Assembly: GCA_965224785.1 (NCBI GenBank)
Contig: OZ245062.1
Location: 620,001 to 684,000 of the forward strand
Reading direction: 5' to 3'
From: JALSNL01 sp036479585
Lineage (GTDB): Bacteria > Bacteroidota > Ignavibacteria > Ignavibacteriales > Melioribacteraceae
Length of the DNA: 64,000 nucleotides
Of this stretch, positions 1 to 9,306 are shown piece by piece. How positions within the stretch are numbered: position 1 is the first letter of the stretch; each line of letters starts with the position of its first letter. A program made the position numbers and the translations under genes. The notes beneath the pieces were generated by a model. The model ran no database searches. It saw only the letters and a list, made by a program, of their open reading frames with translations, and had not been told where the DNA came from.

Positions 1-3000
1 AAAACAACTTGGCCAAATAACTGGCCTGATAGAATGAGTGATGATTCTGATCCCGGATGGGAAGGAAGTTGGAACGGGCTTGGTGGTAAAAATGATTTTA
101 GGGCCGACCAAGAAATTTTTTATAGAGCTTCCGATGACTTGTATAGTAGATACACAACCTACTTTCCAGATAGTACTGATATGACTAGGAAAGGATTGGG
201 AATTTTGATGGATGTTAGAACGCTTGCTTGGTCTCAGTTTCTTGTTCAAGATGCAATTTATGTTTTACACAATATGAAAAATGATGGAACTCAAGATATT
301 CCTAAGACTGCTGTCTCTGCTTGGCACGCTGATTTTGTTGGAGGAAATGGAGATTCGCAAGATGATATTTCTGAATTTGATTTATTGTCAGATATTGGTT
401 TTAGTTATGATTCCGACCACAGAGCACCAGATTTTGGAAATGATCCCGTAGGAATTATTGGTCAAGCATTTTTGGAAACTCCTGGAAACACAACTGACAG
501 AATTGATAATGATGGTGATGGTGAAGAAGGTGGACCAAAAATAAGTTTAGAAATGTTAGCTGGTGAAATTATTGGTGATTTGATTGATAATAATGGTAAT
601 GGACTTATTGATGAAAATGAAGCTCATATTCCATTTCAAGATCAGGACGGTGTAACTTATGCTGATAGAATTGATCAGAATGGAAATGGCGAAACTAATA
701 GTCCAACAATAACTACTGTAATGGTTAATTTAGTTGCATCTGATAAATGGAAAAGATGGCCTGCAAATCCGACTGATGACAAAATTCATCTTCTTATGGT
801 AGAAGTTGATGACGTTGGTTTTGCTTTTGCTGATAATATAGATAACGATGATAATGCAGAAGAAGATAGTCCAACAATAACTCAAGAGATGATTTCTACT
901 GCCGCTAATGATGCTCCCTATTTTAGATTTACATTGCAAAACGGAATTGTACTTTATGATGTAAAGGCTGAAGACTTAGGCAAAAAATATGCGGATGGAA
1001 TTGACAATGATAACAACGGTGCTATTGATGAACTTATAGATGAAGGCATAGATGAAATGGTTGATGAATCCAGAGACAATGGAATTGACGATGATAATGA
1101 TTGGGATGCTTTAACTGACGATGTTGGACTTGATGGAGTTCCTGATACTGGAGATGAAGGGGAAGGAGATGGGAAACCAACTTCGGGTGCAAGATTTGGA
1201 TTACCAGGCGAACCAAGTGTTGATGTTACTGATGTTTCGGAGACAGATCAAATTGGTATAACTAATGCTCAGTACGATGCTGCGGGTTCTTGGAATTTTA
1301 ATACAGTAAGCGATGATGTTATTTGGTTTAGGTTAATGCGTCCGGGAAGATTTTATAATCCTCAAGAAGTAGTTGCCGGAGAGTACGATTTATTTATTGC
1401 TTCAGGCTTCTTCCCACTAAAGTCAGGACAAACTGAGCCAATATCAGTTTCAATTATAATGGCAAACGGTCCAGCACAAGATCCTGAAGGTAAGATTAGG
1501 AAAGAAGAAATTATTAGAAAAAAAATTAGAGTTCAAGAAACTTATGAGAATGATTACCAGTTTGCAAATGCTCCATTATCTCCTAATGTTACTGCTATTG
1601 CTGGTGATAATAGAATTACTCTTTATTGGGATAAAATATCAGAAACTTCTTTTGATAAATACGTAAGTAATATTGGTGGTAACGGAAATGATTTTGAAGG
1701 TTATAAAATTTATAGATCTAAAGATGCAGCATTTCAAGATCCAGAAAAAATCACAAGTGGTTTTGGAATTCCAACATTTAAAATACCAATAGCAACTTTT
1801 GATTTAGATGATAATTATTCCGGTTTTGATTCAGTTGGAATTAGTGGAGTGCATTATAATTTAGGAACTAACTCTGGTTTAGAACATACTTACATTGATA
1901 CCTCTGTTAAAAATGGATTTACATATTACTATGCAATTGTTGCTTATGATTTTGGTTTTCCGCAAGGAGAAATTATACCAACAGAATCACCAATAAAATT
2001 ATCTTTGCAAGCAGATGGTTCAGTTATTCTTGGTAATAATGTTATAAGAATTTCGCCTGAAGCTTCTGCTGCTGGCTATATTGAACCTACTTTAGAAAAT
2101 ATTGATTTAGCTAAGGGTTCTACTACTGGAAAAATTGGATATGATATTGTGGACATTTTCAAAATAAAAGACCAACACGTTTATAATATTGTTTTTGAAG
2201 ATACAATTAGAGTTGGTAAGTCTGGTGAATCTGATACTCTTACAACAAAAAATTTCACACTTATTGATTCAACAGAAAATAAAATATTAATTGATAAAAG
2301 CACAAATTTCGCAAGTGATTTTGAACAACCGATAACAGATGGCTTCCAACTAAAATTTAGAAATGAATCTCAAGTTGAATTAGATAAAGTAAATTCCGGA
2401 TGGACAAGTACTGGAATAATGGATTTTACTTTTGAGAAACTTGTTACATCAAAAGAAGAAGGAGAGCAAAGACCAAACGATTATACTTTGTTATTTGGAG
2501 ACGTTGGTTTTGGTACTTCCAAAGAAATTAATCTTTCAAATAATACTTTTGTTTCGCAACCAGTAAACTTTAAAATATTTAACAATAGCACAAATGAATT
2601 TATTGATTTTGGATTTGTTGAAATTAACAAAGATGGTGGCGATGGATTATTAACTGCTGAAGGTTCTAGAAGGGATAGAATAGTTTTTCTAGAAAAAGAT
2701 TTAAGTGGAATTGAAGTTTTTACTTGGTGGTTTTATTTAAGTGGTGATGCAACTGGAGGTTTACGATTTCCGCAAACGGGTGATTCAGTAGTTATAAAAC
2801 TTAAGAAACCATTCCTTTCATCAGACAAATTTAGATTTGTTGCAGCTGCAGGTAAAATAGATAAAGCTCTGGCTGAAAAAGAATTGGAAAATATTAAAGT
2901 TGTCCCAAACCCTTATGTAGCTTCGGCTAGATGGGAAGTTAAGAATCCTTTTAATAGTGGAAGAGGTCCAAGATCATTGCACTTTACTCACTTACCATCA

Positions 3001-3198
3001 AATTGTACTATAAGGATATTTACAATAAATGGCGAATTAATTAATACTCTATACCACGATAAAGAATTAAACAATGGTACTTATGATTGGAATATGCTAA
3101 CAAGTGATAACCTTGCTATTTCTTATGGAGTTTATATTTATCATATAGAAGCAAAAGATATTGGAGATAAAACTGGAAAGTTTGCTATAATAAAATAA
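1..3198 (+). CDS. Large exported protein with Ca-binding-like loops, FnIII region and T9SS-type C-terminal domain (5' partial)
   Basis: The reading frame is open from base 1, before the first ATG at 34, so the gene starts outside the window. About residues 150-370 hold five or more acidic loops of the form D-x-I-D-N-D/N-G-N/D-G (for example DRIDNDGDGEEG, DLIDNNGNGLID, DGIDNDNNGAID), which resemble dockerin or thrombospondin type 3 calcium loops. A fibronectin-III-like stretch with YKIYRSKDAAF and YYYAIVAYDFG follows. The last ~100 residues (core VVPNPY, then IRIFTINGEL and the end GKFAIIK) resemble a type IX secretion C-terminal signal domain. The next gene encodes a PorV-like protein, a family that works with such cargo. 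The surface location is inferred and the specific function is unknown. Confidence 0.85.
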   Translation, partial: KTTWPNNWPDRMSDDSDPGWEGSWNGLGGKNDFRADQEIFYRASDDLYSRYTTYFPDSTDMTRKGLGILMDVRTLAWSQFLVQDAIYVLHNMKNDGTQDIPKTAVSAWHADFVGGNGDSQDDISEFDLLSDIGFSYDSDHRAPDFGNDPVGIIGQAFLETPGNTTDRIDNDGDGEEGGPKISLEMLAGEIIGDLIDNNGNGLIDENEAHIPFQDQDGVTYADRIDQNGNGETNSPTITTVMVNLVASDKWKRWPANPTDDKIHLLMVEVDDVGFAFADNIDNDDNAEEDSPTITQEMISTAANDAPYFRFTLQNGIVLYDVKAEDLGKKYADGIDNDNNGAIDELIDEGIDEMVDESRDNGIDDDNDWDALTDDVGLDGVPDTGDEGEGDGKPTSGARFGLPGEPSVDVTDVSETDQIGITNAQYDAAGSWNFNTVSDDVIWFRLMRPGRFYNPQEVVAGEYDLFIASGFFPLKSGQTEPISVSIIMANGPAQDPEGKIRKEEIIRKKIRVQETYENDYQFANAPLSPNVTAIAGDNRITLYWDKISETSFDKYVSNIGGNGNDFEGYKIYRSKDAAFQDPEKITSGFGIPTFKIPIATFDLDDNYSGFDSVGISGVHYNLGTNSGLEHTYIDTSVKNGFTYYYAIVAYDFGFPQGEIIPTESPIKLSLQADGSVILGNNVIRISPEASAAGYIEPTLENIDLAKGSTTGKIGYDIVDIFKIKDQHVYNIVFEDTIRVGKSGESDTLTTKNFTLIDSTENKILIDKSTNFASDFEQPITDGFQLKFRNESQVELDKVNSGWTSTGIMDFTFEKLVTSKEEGEQRPNDYTLLFGDVGFGTSKEINLSNNTFVSQPVNFKIFNNSTNEFIDFGFVEINKDGGDGLLTAEGSRRDRIVFLEKDLSGIEVFTWWFYLSGDATGGLRFPQTGDSVVIKLKKPFLSSDKFRFVAAAGKIDKALAEKELENIKVVPNPYVASARWEVKNPFNSGRGPRSLHFTHLPSNCTIRIFTINGELINTLYHDKELNNGTYDWNMLTSDNLAISYGVYIYHIEAKDIGDKTGKFAIIK

Positions 3199-3216
3199 GT
3201 GATAGGATACTTTACT

Positions 3217-3296
3217 GTTGTCATTCTCAGCTCGACTGGGAATCTAGAAAACACTATTTAAGGGATTCCCGATAAAGACATTCGGGAATGACAGAC
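3217..3296. repeat. Imperfect palindromic intergenic element, TGTCATTC...GAATGACA family
   Basis: The ends TGTTGTCATTC and GAATGACAGACA are inverted. An inner hairpin pairs ATTCCCGA (3265-3272) with TCGGGAAT (3282-3289). It lies just after the stop of the first gene and may also act as a transcription end. Related elements occur near 14713, 42184 and 49953. Confidence 0.6.
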
Positions 3297-3412
3297 AAAA
3301 AGTTCTACATTAGTCTTGAAGTCTTTTTGAGAATGGAATTGTACTTGGAACTAGAAAATTATAAAATTATAAAATTAAAAATCTTGAAATGTAAAAATTC
3401 AAGGAGATAAAT

Positions 3413-4444
3413 GTGTTTAACAAAATGATAAAAATTTTAATTGTATTACTCCTATTACTTTTTAGTTCAACTATTGTTGGTCAGGGAGGAGTTACTAAGA
3501 CTGGAACAACTGCCGCTAAGTTTTTAAGTATTGGAGTTGGTCCGCGTGCGAATGCGATGGGCGGAGCTTATAGTGCTGTTGCAAATGATGCTTCTTCTAT
3601 GTATTGGAATCCTTCTGGGATAGCTTTTGTTGAAAAGTTCCAAGGAATTTTTACCTATACTCAAATGTTTGCTGATGTAAACTTAAACTATTTTGGAATT
3701 GTAATTCCAACCGGAGAAATGGGCAACATTGGTATAAGCGTTACAGCATTAAACATTGGTGAAATGGACGTTACAACTGAGTTGCGTCCTGAAGGAACTG
3801 GAGAAACATTTTCGTCTGGTAGTTATGCTTTTGGTTTATCTTATGCTAAGTTTATTACAGATAACTTTATTTTCGGAGCAACATTCAAATATATAAAAGA
3901 GGATATATTTAATTCAAGTGCAGAAGGTATTGCTTTTGATATTGGAACAATATTCCATACTCCTTTTTATGGAGTTAAATTTGCAAGTAGCATAACTAAC
4001 TTCGGTACGAAGATGAATATTACCGGAGATGATTTAATTATTCGTTATGATCAAGACCCAACAACTCGTGGAAATAATGAAACGGTTGATGCAAAATTAT
4101 CAACTGATTTTTTTGAACTGCCGCTTAGATTACAAATTGGGTTAAGTAAAGATTTTATATTTGCAGAAGGACAAAGACTAACAATTGCTACTGATGCTAA
4201 TTATCCTAATGACAATAACCAATGGGTAAATGTTGGTGGGGAATTAGCTTTATTTCATGAACTAGTTTCGTTGCGAGCAGGGTATAAAGCAATATTTTTG
4301 GATGAGTCTCAAGAAGGTTTAACATTTGGATTTGGTTTGAAATATGATCAATCTAATTCACTTGCTATTCAAGTTGATTATGCTTTTCAAAAACTTGAAT
4401 ATTTAGATAATACACACAGCTTTGGAATAATGTTAAGTTTTTAA
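3413..4444 (+). CDS. PorV/UPF0164-family outer-membrane beta-barrel protein
   Basis: This 343-residue protein has an N-terminal signal peptide (IKILIVLLLLLFSSTIVGQ). Next comes the PorV/PorQ-family hallmark near residues 41-71 (GVGPRANAMGG, then ANDASSMYWNPSG), and then alternating beta-strand segments ending in the aromatic-rich FGIMLSF typical of outer-membrane barrels. PorV proteins carry type IX cargo from the translocon to the attachment complex; this paralogue could serve the neighbouring cargo genes, which is an inference. The start is GTG at 3413: AAGGAG at 3401-3406 is six bases upstream, whereas the ATG at 3425 would be 18 bases away. The gene sits between two genes for T9SS-type cargo on the same strand. 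Confidence 0.82.
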   Translation: MFNKMIKILIVLLLLLFSSTIVGQGGVTKTGTTAAKFLSIGVGPRANAMGGAYSAVANDASSMYWNPSGIAFVEKFQGIFTYTQMFADVNLNYFGIVIPTGEMGNIGISVTALNIGEMDVTTELRPEGTGETFSSGSYAFGLSYAKFITDNFIFGATFKYIKEDIFNSSAEGIAFDIGTIFHTPFYGVKFASSITNFGTKMNITGDDLIIRYDQDPTTRGNNETVDAKLSTDFFELPLRLQIGLSKDFIFAEGQRLTIATDANYPNDNNQWVNVGGELALFHELVSLRAGYKAIFLDESQEGLTFGFGLKYDQSNSLAIQVDYAFQKLEYLDNTHSFGIMLSF

Positions 4445-4490
4445 TTCTATATAAATAGATTAAATAATTTATTTACACACTAACTAAATA

Positions 4491-4495
4491 GGAGG
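4491..4495 (+). promoter_or_regulatory. Ribosome binding site GGAGG
   Basis: A strong GGAGG lies eight bases before the ATG at 4504 and fixes the start of the starch-binding-like cargo. It is one of the few near-consensus Shine-Dalgarno sites in the window. Confidence 0.7.
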
Positions 4496-4503
4496 ATACA
4501 AAT

Positions 4504-6357
4504 ATGAAAAAGTATTTGTTATTATTTTCTTTCATGCTTTTTGTAGCATCAATGGTGAATGCTCAGGATAGCGTGAATGTTACGTTTCAAGTTGATATGA
4601 CTGTACAAGCAGCAAAAGGAGCTTTAAAGGCTACTGATAATGTTTCTGCTCGTGGTGATTTCAATGGTTGGGGCGAAACAAACATGGCAGATGATGATGG
4701 TGATTCTGTTTTTACTGTTACTATAAAAGCAGCAAAAAATTCATCCATTGCTTATAAGTATTTTCACAGTGGTGCTGGTGGTACTTGGGAAGATGGGGAC
4801 AACAAGGCACTTGCTATTACTGATGCAGATGTAACTTTAGATGCAAATTTATTTAACGGTGAAGAACTGCCTTCTGGTGATTTGCAAAATGTTACATTTA
4901 ATATTGATATGGAAAAATACAAAAGTACAGGAGCTTTTGATCCTGCTGCAAACAATCTTTTTGTTGCTGGTAACTTTTCAGACTGGGGTTCTGGTGCAGT
5001 TTTAATGGCTGATAATGGAGCTGATACTTCTGTTTATACTGTTACAGTTGATAGTATAAACTCCGCACAATTATTATTCTTCAAGTTTATTTGGGCTCCA
5101 GGAGATACAATTGGTGCTGATGGTACTACTTGGGAAAATGATCCGAACAGAGAATACTGGGTTGTTGATGGCGAAAATACTTTTACTGCATTTTGGAATA
5201 ATGAAGACCCTAACTTACAAAGTGCTGATGGTAATATTACGTTTAATGTTGACATGAGTGTAATGACTGAAACTGGTGTTTTTGATCCGGATAAAGATTC
5301 ACTGCAATTAAGAGGTGGCTTTAATGGTTGGAGTGGTAGTGATGTTGCAAAGTCGCATATGAACCAAGATTTTTTGGATGCTAATAAATGGTTTCTAAAA
5401 GTTCCTTTTGTTCAAGCACCAATTGGCGGAAATCAATTGTACAAACATTATGTACATATAGATTCTGTTGCTAATCCTACTAAATTTGGTCTTTGGCCTG
5501 ATGGTTATGAGCGACCTTTCTCTAAAGGTGGTGGAAACAGACCAGCAATTTTTGAAGGTATAGAAGATCAAAATTTAGACAATATTTATTATGATGGTGT
5601 TCTACCTAGTTATGTTATTTTGGAAGATGGTATAGAAATAACATTCTCAGTTAATATGACTGATGCTGCTGATGCAAGTAAAATGGTTCCTACATTTGTT
5701 CCTGCAACAGATACAGTTTGGTGGATTGCTGAACAGCCAGCATTTGTTGTAACTCAAGGTTGGATTGATGGTGATGATATGAGAGTACTTGCTTTGACTG
5801 ATGCAAATGGCGATATGGTTTATGAAGGGACTTTAACTGTTAAAGCACCTGCTTGGAATGGATTTGAATATCGATATGGATTTTCTCAAGCTGGAGCAAT
5901 GACTCAAGAAGAAGCTGGTTTTGGAGAGTTTGCTTATAGAGTTAGATATATTGAACAAAGTGGTTATAGAAAATTTGTTCAACCTTATTCTGCTCCAACA
6001 GATACTTGGGCATTACAGGAAAACAAAGAATCTGAATGGGAAGCTGCACCAGCTGGTGATATTACTGGTATTACTGAAACTGGTTTAGTTGCTGATAAAT
6101 TTGCATTGGATCAAAACTATCCTAATCCTTTTAACCCAACTACACAAATTAGGTTTTCAATTCCGCAATCTAATTTTGTTACGTTAAAAGTATTTAACTT
6201 ATTAGGTCAAGAAGTTAGAACACTTATAAATGAAGATATGAATTCTGGTTCTTACGAATTTGATTTTAACGCTTCTAATCTTTCAAGTGGTTTATACTTC
6301 TATACTCTTACTTCAGGTGATTTTGTTTCTACTAAAAAGATGATGTTACTTAAGTAA
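4504..6357 (+). CDS. Exported protein with repeated starch-binding-like beta-sandwich domains and T9SS sorting domain
   Basis: This 617-residue protein has a signal peptide ending near VNA|QDS. Three related domains follow at about 24-115, 127-235 and 244-350. Each starts with a V/ITF-x-VDM strand and carries an R/AG-x-FNGWG-type motif (ARGDFNGWG, AGNFSDWG, RGGFNGWSG), the look of CBM20/CBM48-like alpha-glucan-binding E-set domains. A fourth, more divergent segment runs from about 375 to 510. The C-terminus (about 535-617) is a classic sorting domain with LDQNYPNPFNPTTQIRFSIP and the ending TKKMMLLK. No glycosidase domain is visible, so it is probably a binding or scaffold protein. The GH13 cluster at 12.8-20.5 kb is a plausible functional partner (inference). 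Confidence 0.8.
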   Translation: MKKYLLLFSFMLFVASMVNAQDSVNVTFQVDMTVQAAKGALKATDNVSARGDFNGWGETNMADDDGDSVFTVTIKAAKNSSIAYKYFHSGAGGTWEDGDNKALAITDADVTLDANLFNGEELPSGDLQNVTFNIDMEKYKSTGAFDPAANNLFVAGNFSDWGSGAVLMADNGADTSVYTVTVDSINSAQLLFFKFIWAPGDTIGADGTTWENDPNREYWVVDGENTFTAFWNNEDPNLQSADGNITFNVDMSVMTETGVFDPDKDSLQLRGGFNGWSGSDVAKSHMNQDFLDANKWFLKVPFVQAPIGGNQLYKHYVHIDSVANPTKFGLWPDGYERPFSKGGGNRPAIFEGIEDQNLDNIYYDGVLPSYVILEDGIEITFSVNMTDAADASKMVPTFVPATDTVWWIAEQPAFVVTQGWIDGDDMRVLALTDANGDMVYEGTLTVKAPAWNGFEYRYGFSQAGAMTQEEAGFGEFAYRVRYIEQSGYRKFVQPYSAPTDTWALQENKESEWEAAPAGDITGITETGLVADKFALDQNYPNPFNPTTQIRFSIPQSNFVTLKVFNLLGQEVRTLINEDMNSGSYEFDFNASNLSSGLYFYTLTSGDFVSTKKMMLLK

Positions 6358-6383
6358 ACAAGATTGCTAATGTAGTATTTTTT

Positions 6384-6418
6384 AAAGCCGACTTGAAAAT
6401 AGTCGGCTTTTCATTTTT
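6384..6418 (+). terminator. Rho-independent terminator
   Basis: A perfect 10-bp stem pairs AAAGCCGACT (6384-6393) with AGTCGGCTTT (6401-6410) across a 7-base loop, followed by TCATTTTT. It lies 27 bases after the stop of the starch-binding-like cargo gene. It is the clearest terminator in the window. Confidence 0.85.
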
Positions 6419-6627
6419 AAATAGCTAATGGAATAATTAAGATGAAAATTATCATTAAATAACTTCTGAATTATTGATAGTAATTTTGTAATAATAAATG
6501 AACCATTATATTTTTTTAAAAAAGGTTTCTAGAAATAAAATAAAACATATAGGTCTAATTTAAATGACTTTTATTTTATAAGTTTATGTTATATTTTTTT
6601 TCTTACTAATAACTTTTTAGAAGAGAT

Positions 6628-8001
6628 ATGAGTAAATCAAACAGTAACACTTCCGGTTTTCTAAGTATTGTCAAAAAAAACATTAATCAAGTAAATAACA
6701 AATATCTTGGTTTTACTAATCAAAAAAAAATCCCTAAAATTCTAAAACAAAAATACTCACTTGCAACTATTACATTGCTAGGTCTAGTATTATTTTATTT
6801 CCTATTCCCCAGCTCATCATCTAATTCTAACATTCCAACATATACAATAAAAAAGGATGTATTCTTAGTATCAATCACTGAAAGTGGTGAAATTAAAGCA
6901 AAAAAATCAATTGCTATTTCCGCCCCAAGAATAAGAGGTTCACTTAAAATTATTCATTTGGTTCCAGAAGGCAATTATGTTAAAGCAGGTGAAGTTGTTG
7001 CAAAATTTGATCCAACTGAAGTGTTGACAAAACTTAAAGATGCGGAAGCAAAACTAGAAATATCTCGCTCTAATAAATCTAAATTATTAGCAAATCACGC
7101 TTCTCAAATAGCTGAGTTGGAAACAGATTTAAAAAGTGCAGAGCTAAGTTTTGAATTGTCGAAACTTAATATGGAACAAATGAAATTTGAAGCTGAAGCA
7201 AAAAGAAGGGAGACAAAATTACAACATAATAAAAATGAGTTAAATTTTCAAAAAACCGAGCAAACTTTTAAGTCGAAAAAAATAATTCAAAGATCTGAAT
7301 TAGACAATATGAATGTAGAAATAAGGCAGAAAATATCTGAATTGGAAAAGACTCAACGAGATTTAGATGCTTTAACACTAATATCTTCCGCCGAAGGATT
7401 AGTTGTGTATGGTATAAACTGGAATAACCAAGGTCAAAAATTTCAAGTTGGAGATCAGCCTTGGCGAGGACAAGTAATAGTAACCTTGCCAGATCTTTCA
7501 AAAATGGAAAGCCATACTTTTGTAAATGAAGTGGATATAAGTAAAGTTAAAGAAGGTCAGAAGGTTGAAGTTAAACTTGATGCTTTTCAAGATAGTGTTT
7601 TTGTTGGGGAAGTTGCAAAAGTAGCAAGGCTTGGGAAGAAAAAAGATAATCAATCAACAATAAAAGTTTTTGATGTATTTGTAGAAATTAAAGGAATATC
7701 TGAAATATTAAAACCTGGTATGACTACTAGCAATAAAATAATTATAGATGAAATTGATGCTAAAATATTTATACCGCACGAAGCTTTGTTCGATGTAGAA
7801 GAAGAGTTTTTTGTTTATAAAAAAGATGGCGCTGGCTTTGACAAAATAAATGTTAAAGTTGGAAAAAAAAGTGATGATTTTGTAATTATTGAAAGTGGTC
7901 TTGATGGTGGAGATATTGTAGCATTAAGAAATCCGAATAATAAAAATATAAGCGAAGATACTACTGAAGGCGATTCAGTTCAAATGCCGGAGAATGAATA
8001 A
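6628..8001 (+). CDS. MacA/HlyD-type periplasmic adaptor subunit
   Basis: This 457-residue protein has one N-terminal membrane anchor at about 44-60 (SLATITLLGLVLFYFLF) and no lipobox. The order is that of a membrane fusion protein: a lipoyl-like half (GNYVKAGEVVAKFDP), a long charged alpha-helical hairpin at about 125-240, the second lipoyl half, then beta-barrel segments (VNEVDISKVKEGQKVEVKLDAF) and a membrane-proximal domain. Such adaptors link an inner-membrane pump to a TolC-like channel. The next gene, three bases downstream, is a MacB-type permease, and a TolC-like gene follows, so the three form one operon. No ATPase gene is present beside them. Confidence 0.85.
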   Translation: MSKSNSNTSGFLSIVKKNINQVNNKYLGFTNQKKIPKILKQKYSLATITLLGLVLFYFLFPSSSSNSNIPTYTIKKDVFLVSITESGEIKAKKSIAISAPRIRGSLKIIHLVPEGNYVKAGEVVAKFDPTEVLTKLKDAEAKLEISRSNKSKLLANHASQIAELETDLKSAELSFELSKLNMEQMKFEAEAKRRETKLQHNKNELNFQKTEQTFKSKKIIQRSELDNMNVEIRQKISELEKTQRDLDALTLISSAEGLVVYGINWNNQGQKFQVGDQPWRGQVIVTLPDLSKMESHTFVNEVDISKVKEGQKVEVKLDAFQDSVFVGEVAKVARLGKKKDNQSTIKVFDVFVEIKGISEILKPGMTTSNKIIIDEIDAKIFIPHEALFDVEEEFFVYKKDGAGFDKINVKVGKKSDDFVIIESGLDGGDIVALRNPNNKNISEDTTEGDSVQMPENE

Positions 8002-8004
8002 TAA

Positions 8005-9291
8005 TTGAAAAAAATTGATCTTTTTAAAATTGGAATTGAAGAATTAAGTTCAAATAAACTACGAACATTTTTAACAATGTTAGGAATTATATTTGGAGTT
8101 GGTTCAGTAATTTCAATGTTATCTATTGGTGAAGGAGCAAAAACAGAAACATTAGAACAAATTGAATTATTAGGTTCTAATAACATTATTATAAAATCTG
8201 AAGAAATAGAAAGTAGTCAGAATGAAACAGCTACTTTCACTCCTGGACTAAATCTAGATGATCTTACAGCAATTAAAAAAATCTGCCCATTTATTTATTC
8301 ATTAACACCACAAAGAGAAGCCCCAGAAAAAGTAATGTATAAATCCACTATACTTGAAGCAAAAATTATTGGAACGACTATAGATTATCCAGTTACTTTT
8401 AATTCTAAACTTTCAGCCGGTAATTTTTTTAACAAGTACCAAATGGAAAACTATGCAAATGTTTGTGTTATTGGAGCAGATATTCGTAAACAATTATTTA
8501 AATATAAAAATCCAATAAACGAAAAAATTAAAATTGGTGATCAATGGTTTACCATAATAGGAGTTATTGCATCAAAAAAAAATATAGCAAATTCATCTAT
8601 TGAGAGCTTTAGAAATTTTAATGAAGATGTATATATTCCGCTCTCTACAATGAGTTACAAAATGAATAAATATATTGAATCTTCAAAACAGAAAGAATCT
8701 AGTTGGCGAGATATAGGGAAAATTGCAAATGCAATTGATAGAAAATCTATTGACCAGTTAACTGTTAAAGTTACAAGTGATGATAAGATTGTTGAGGTTG
8801 CCAATATTATTAAAAGAATCCTAATTAGAAAACATTATAAAGTTAAAGATTATAAAATTATTATTCCCGAAGAAATAATGGCACAAAAACAAAAAACACA
8901 AAAGATTTTTAATATAGTTATGGGAGCAATTGCTGGTATTTCTTTACTGGTAGGTGGAATTGGAATAATGAATATAATGTTAGCAAACATAATGGAGCGA
9001 ACTAGAGAAATTGGAATTAGACGAGCTGTTGGAGCAACAAGAAAAGATGTTTTGAACCAGTTTATGTTTGAAGCTTTAACAATTAGTTTTATTGGAGGTT
9101 TGCTGGGAATTGTTACAGGGTATATACTAACATTAATAATTTCTAACTATGCTGAGTGGCGAACAATTATTACTCCTTTTTCTGTTGTGTTAGCATTTTT
9201 TGTTTCAGTAATAGTAGGGTTCATTTTTGGAAGTTACCCTGCAAAAAAAGCAGCAGAAAAAGATCCAATAGATGCTTTACGTTATGAATAA
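8005..9291 (+). CDS. MacB/FtsX-family ABC transporter permease
   Basis: This 428-residue protein starts at TTG 8005, three bases after the adaptor's stop, with GGAG at 7989-7992 inside the upstream gene. The first residues (MKKIDLFKIGIEELSSNKLRT) match the usual beginning of this family. It has one membrane segment at about 20-42, a periplasmic core of about 240 residues, and three C-terminal membrane segments. The FtsX-type signature MLANIMERTREIGIRRAVGA follows the second segment. The ending YPAKKAAEKDPIDALRYE is typical of YknZ/MacB permeases. Unlike MacB it has no fused ATPase domain, so the ATP-binding subunit must be encoded elsewhere. It probably moves a lipid, peptide or macrolide-like substrate; the substrate is unknown. 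Confidence 0.87.
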   Translation: MKKIDLFKIGIEELSSNKLRTFLTMLGIIFGVGSVISMLSIGEGAKTETLEQIELLGSNNIIIKSEEIESSQNETATFTPGLNLDDLTAIKKICPFIYSLTPQREAPEKVMYKSTILEAKIIGTTIDYPVTFNSKLSAGNFFNKYQMENYANVCVIGADIRKQLFKYKNPINEKIKIGDQWFTIIGVIASKKNIANSSIESFRNFNEDVYIPLSTMSYKMNKYIESSKQKESSWRDIGKIANAIDRKSIDQLTVKVTSDDKIVEVANIIKRILIRKHYKVKDYKIIIPEEIMAQKQKTQKIFNIVMGAIAGISLLVGGIGIMNIMLANIMERTREIGIRRAVGATRKDVLNQFMFEALTISFIGGLLGIVTGYILTLIISNYAEWRTIITPFSVVLAFFVSVIVGFIFGSYPAKKAAEKDPIDALRYE

Positions 9292-9306
9292 TTTATTAGA
9301 ATTAAA

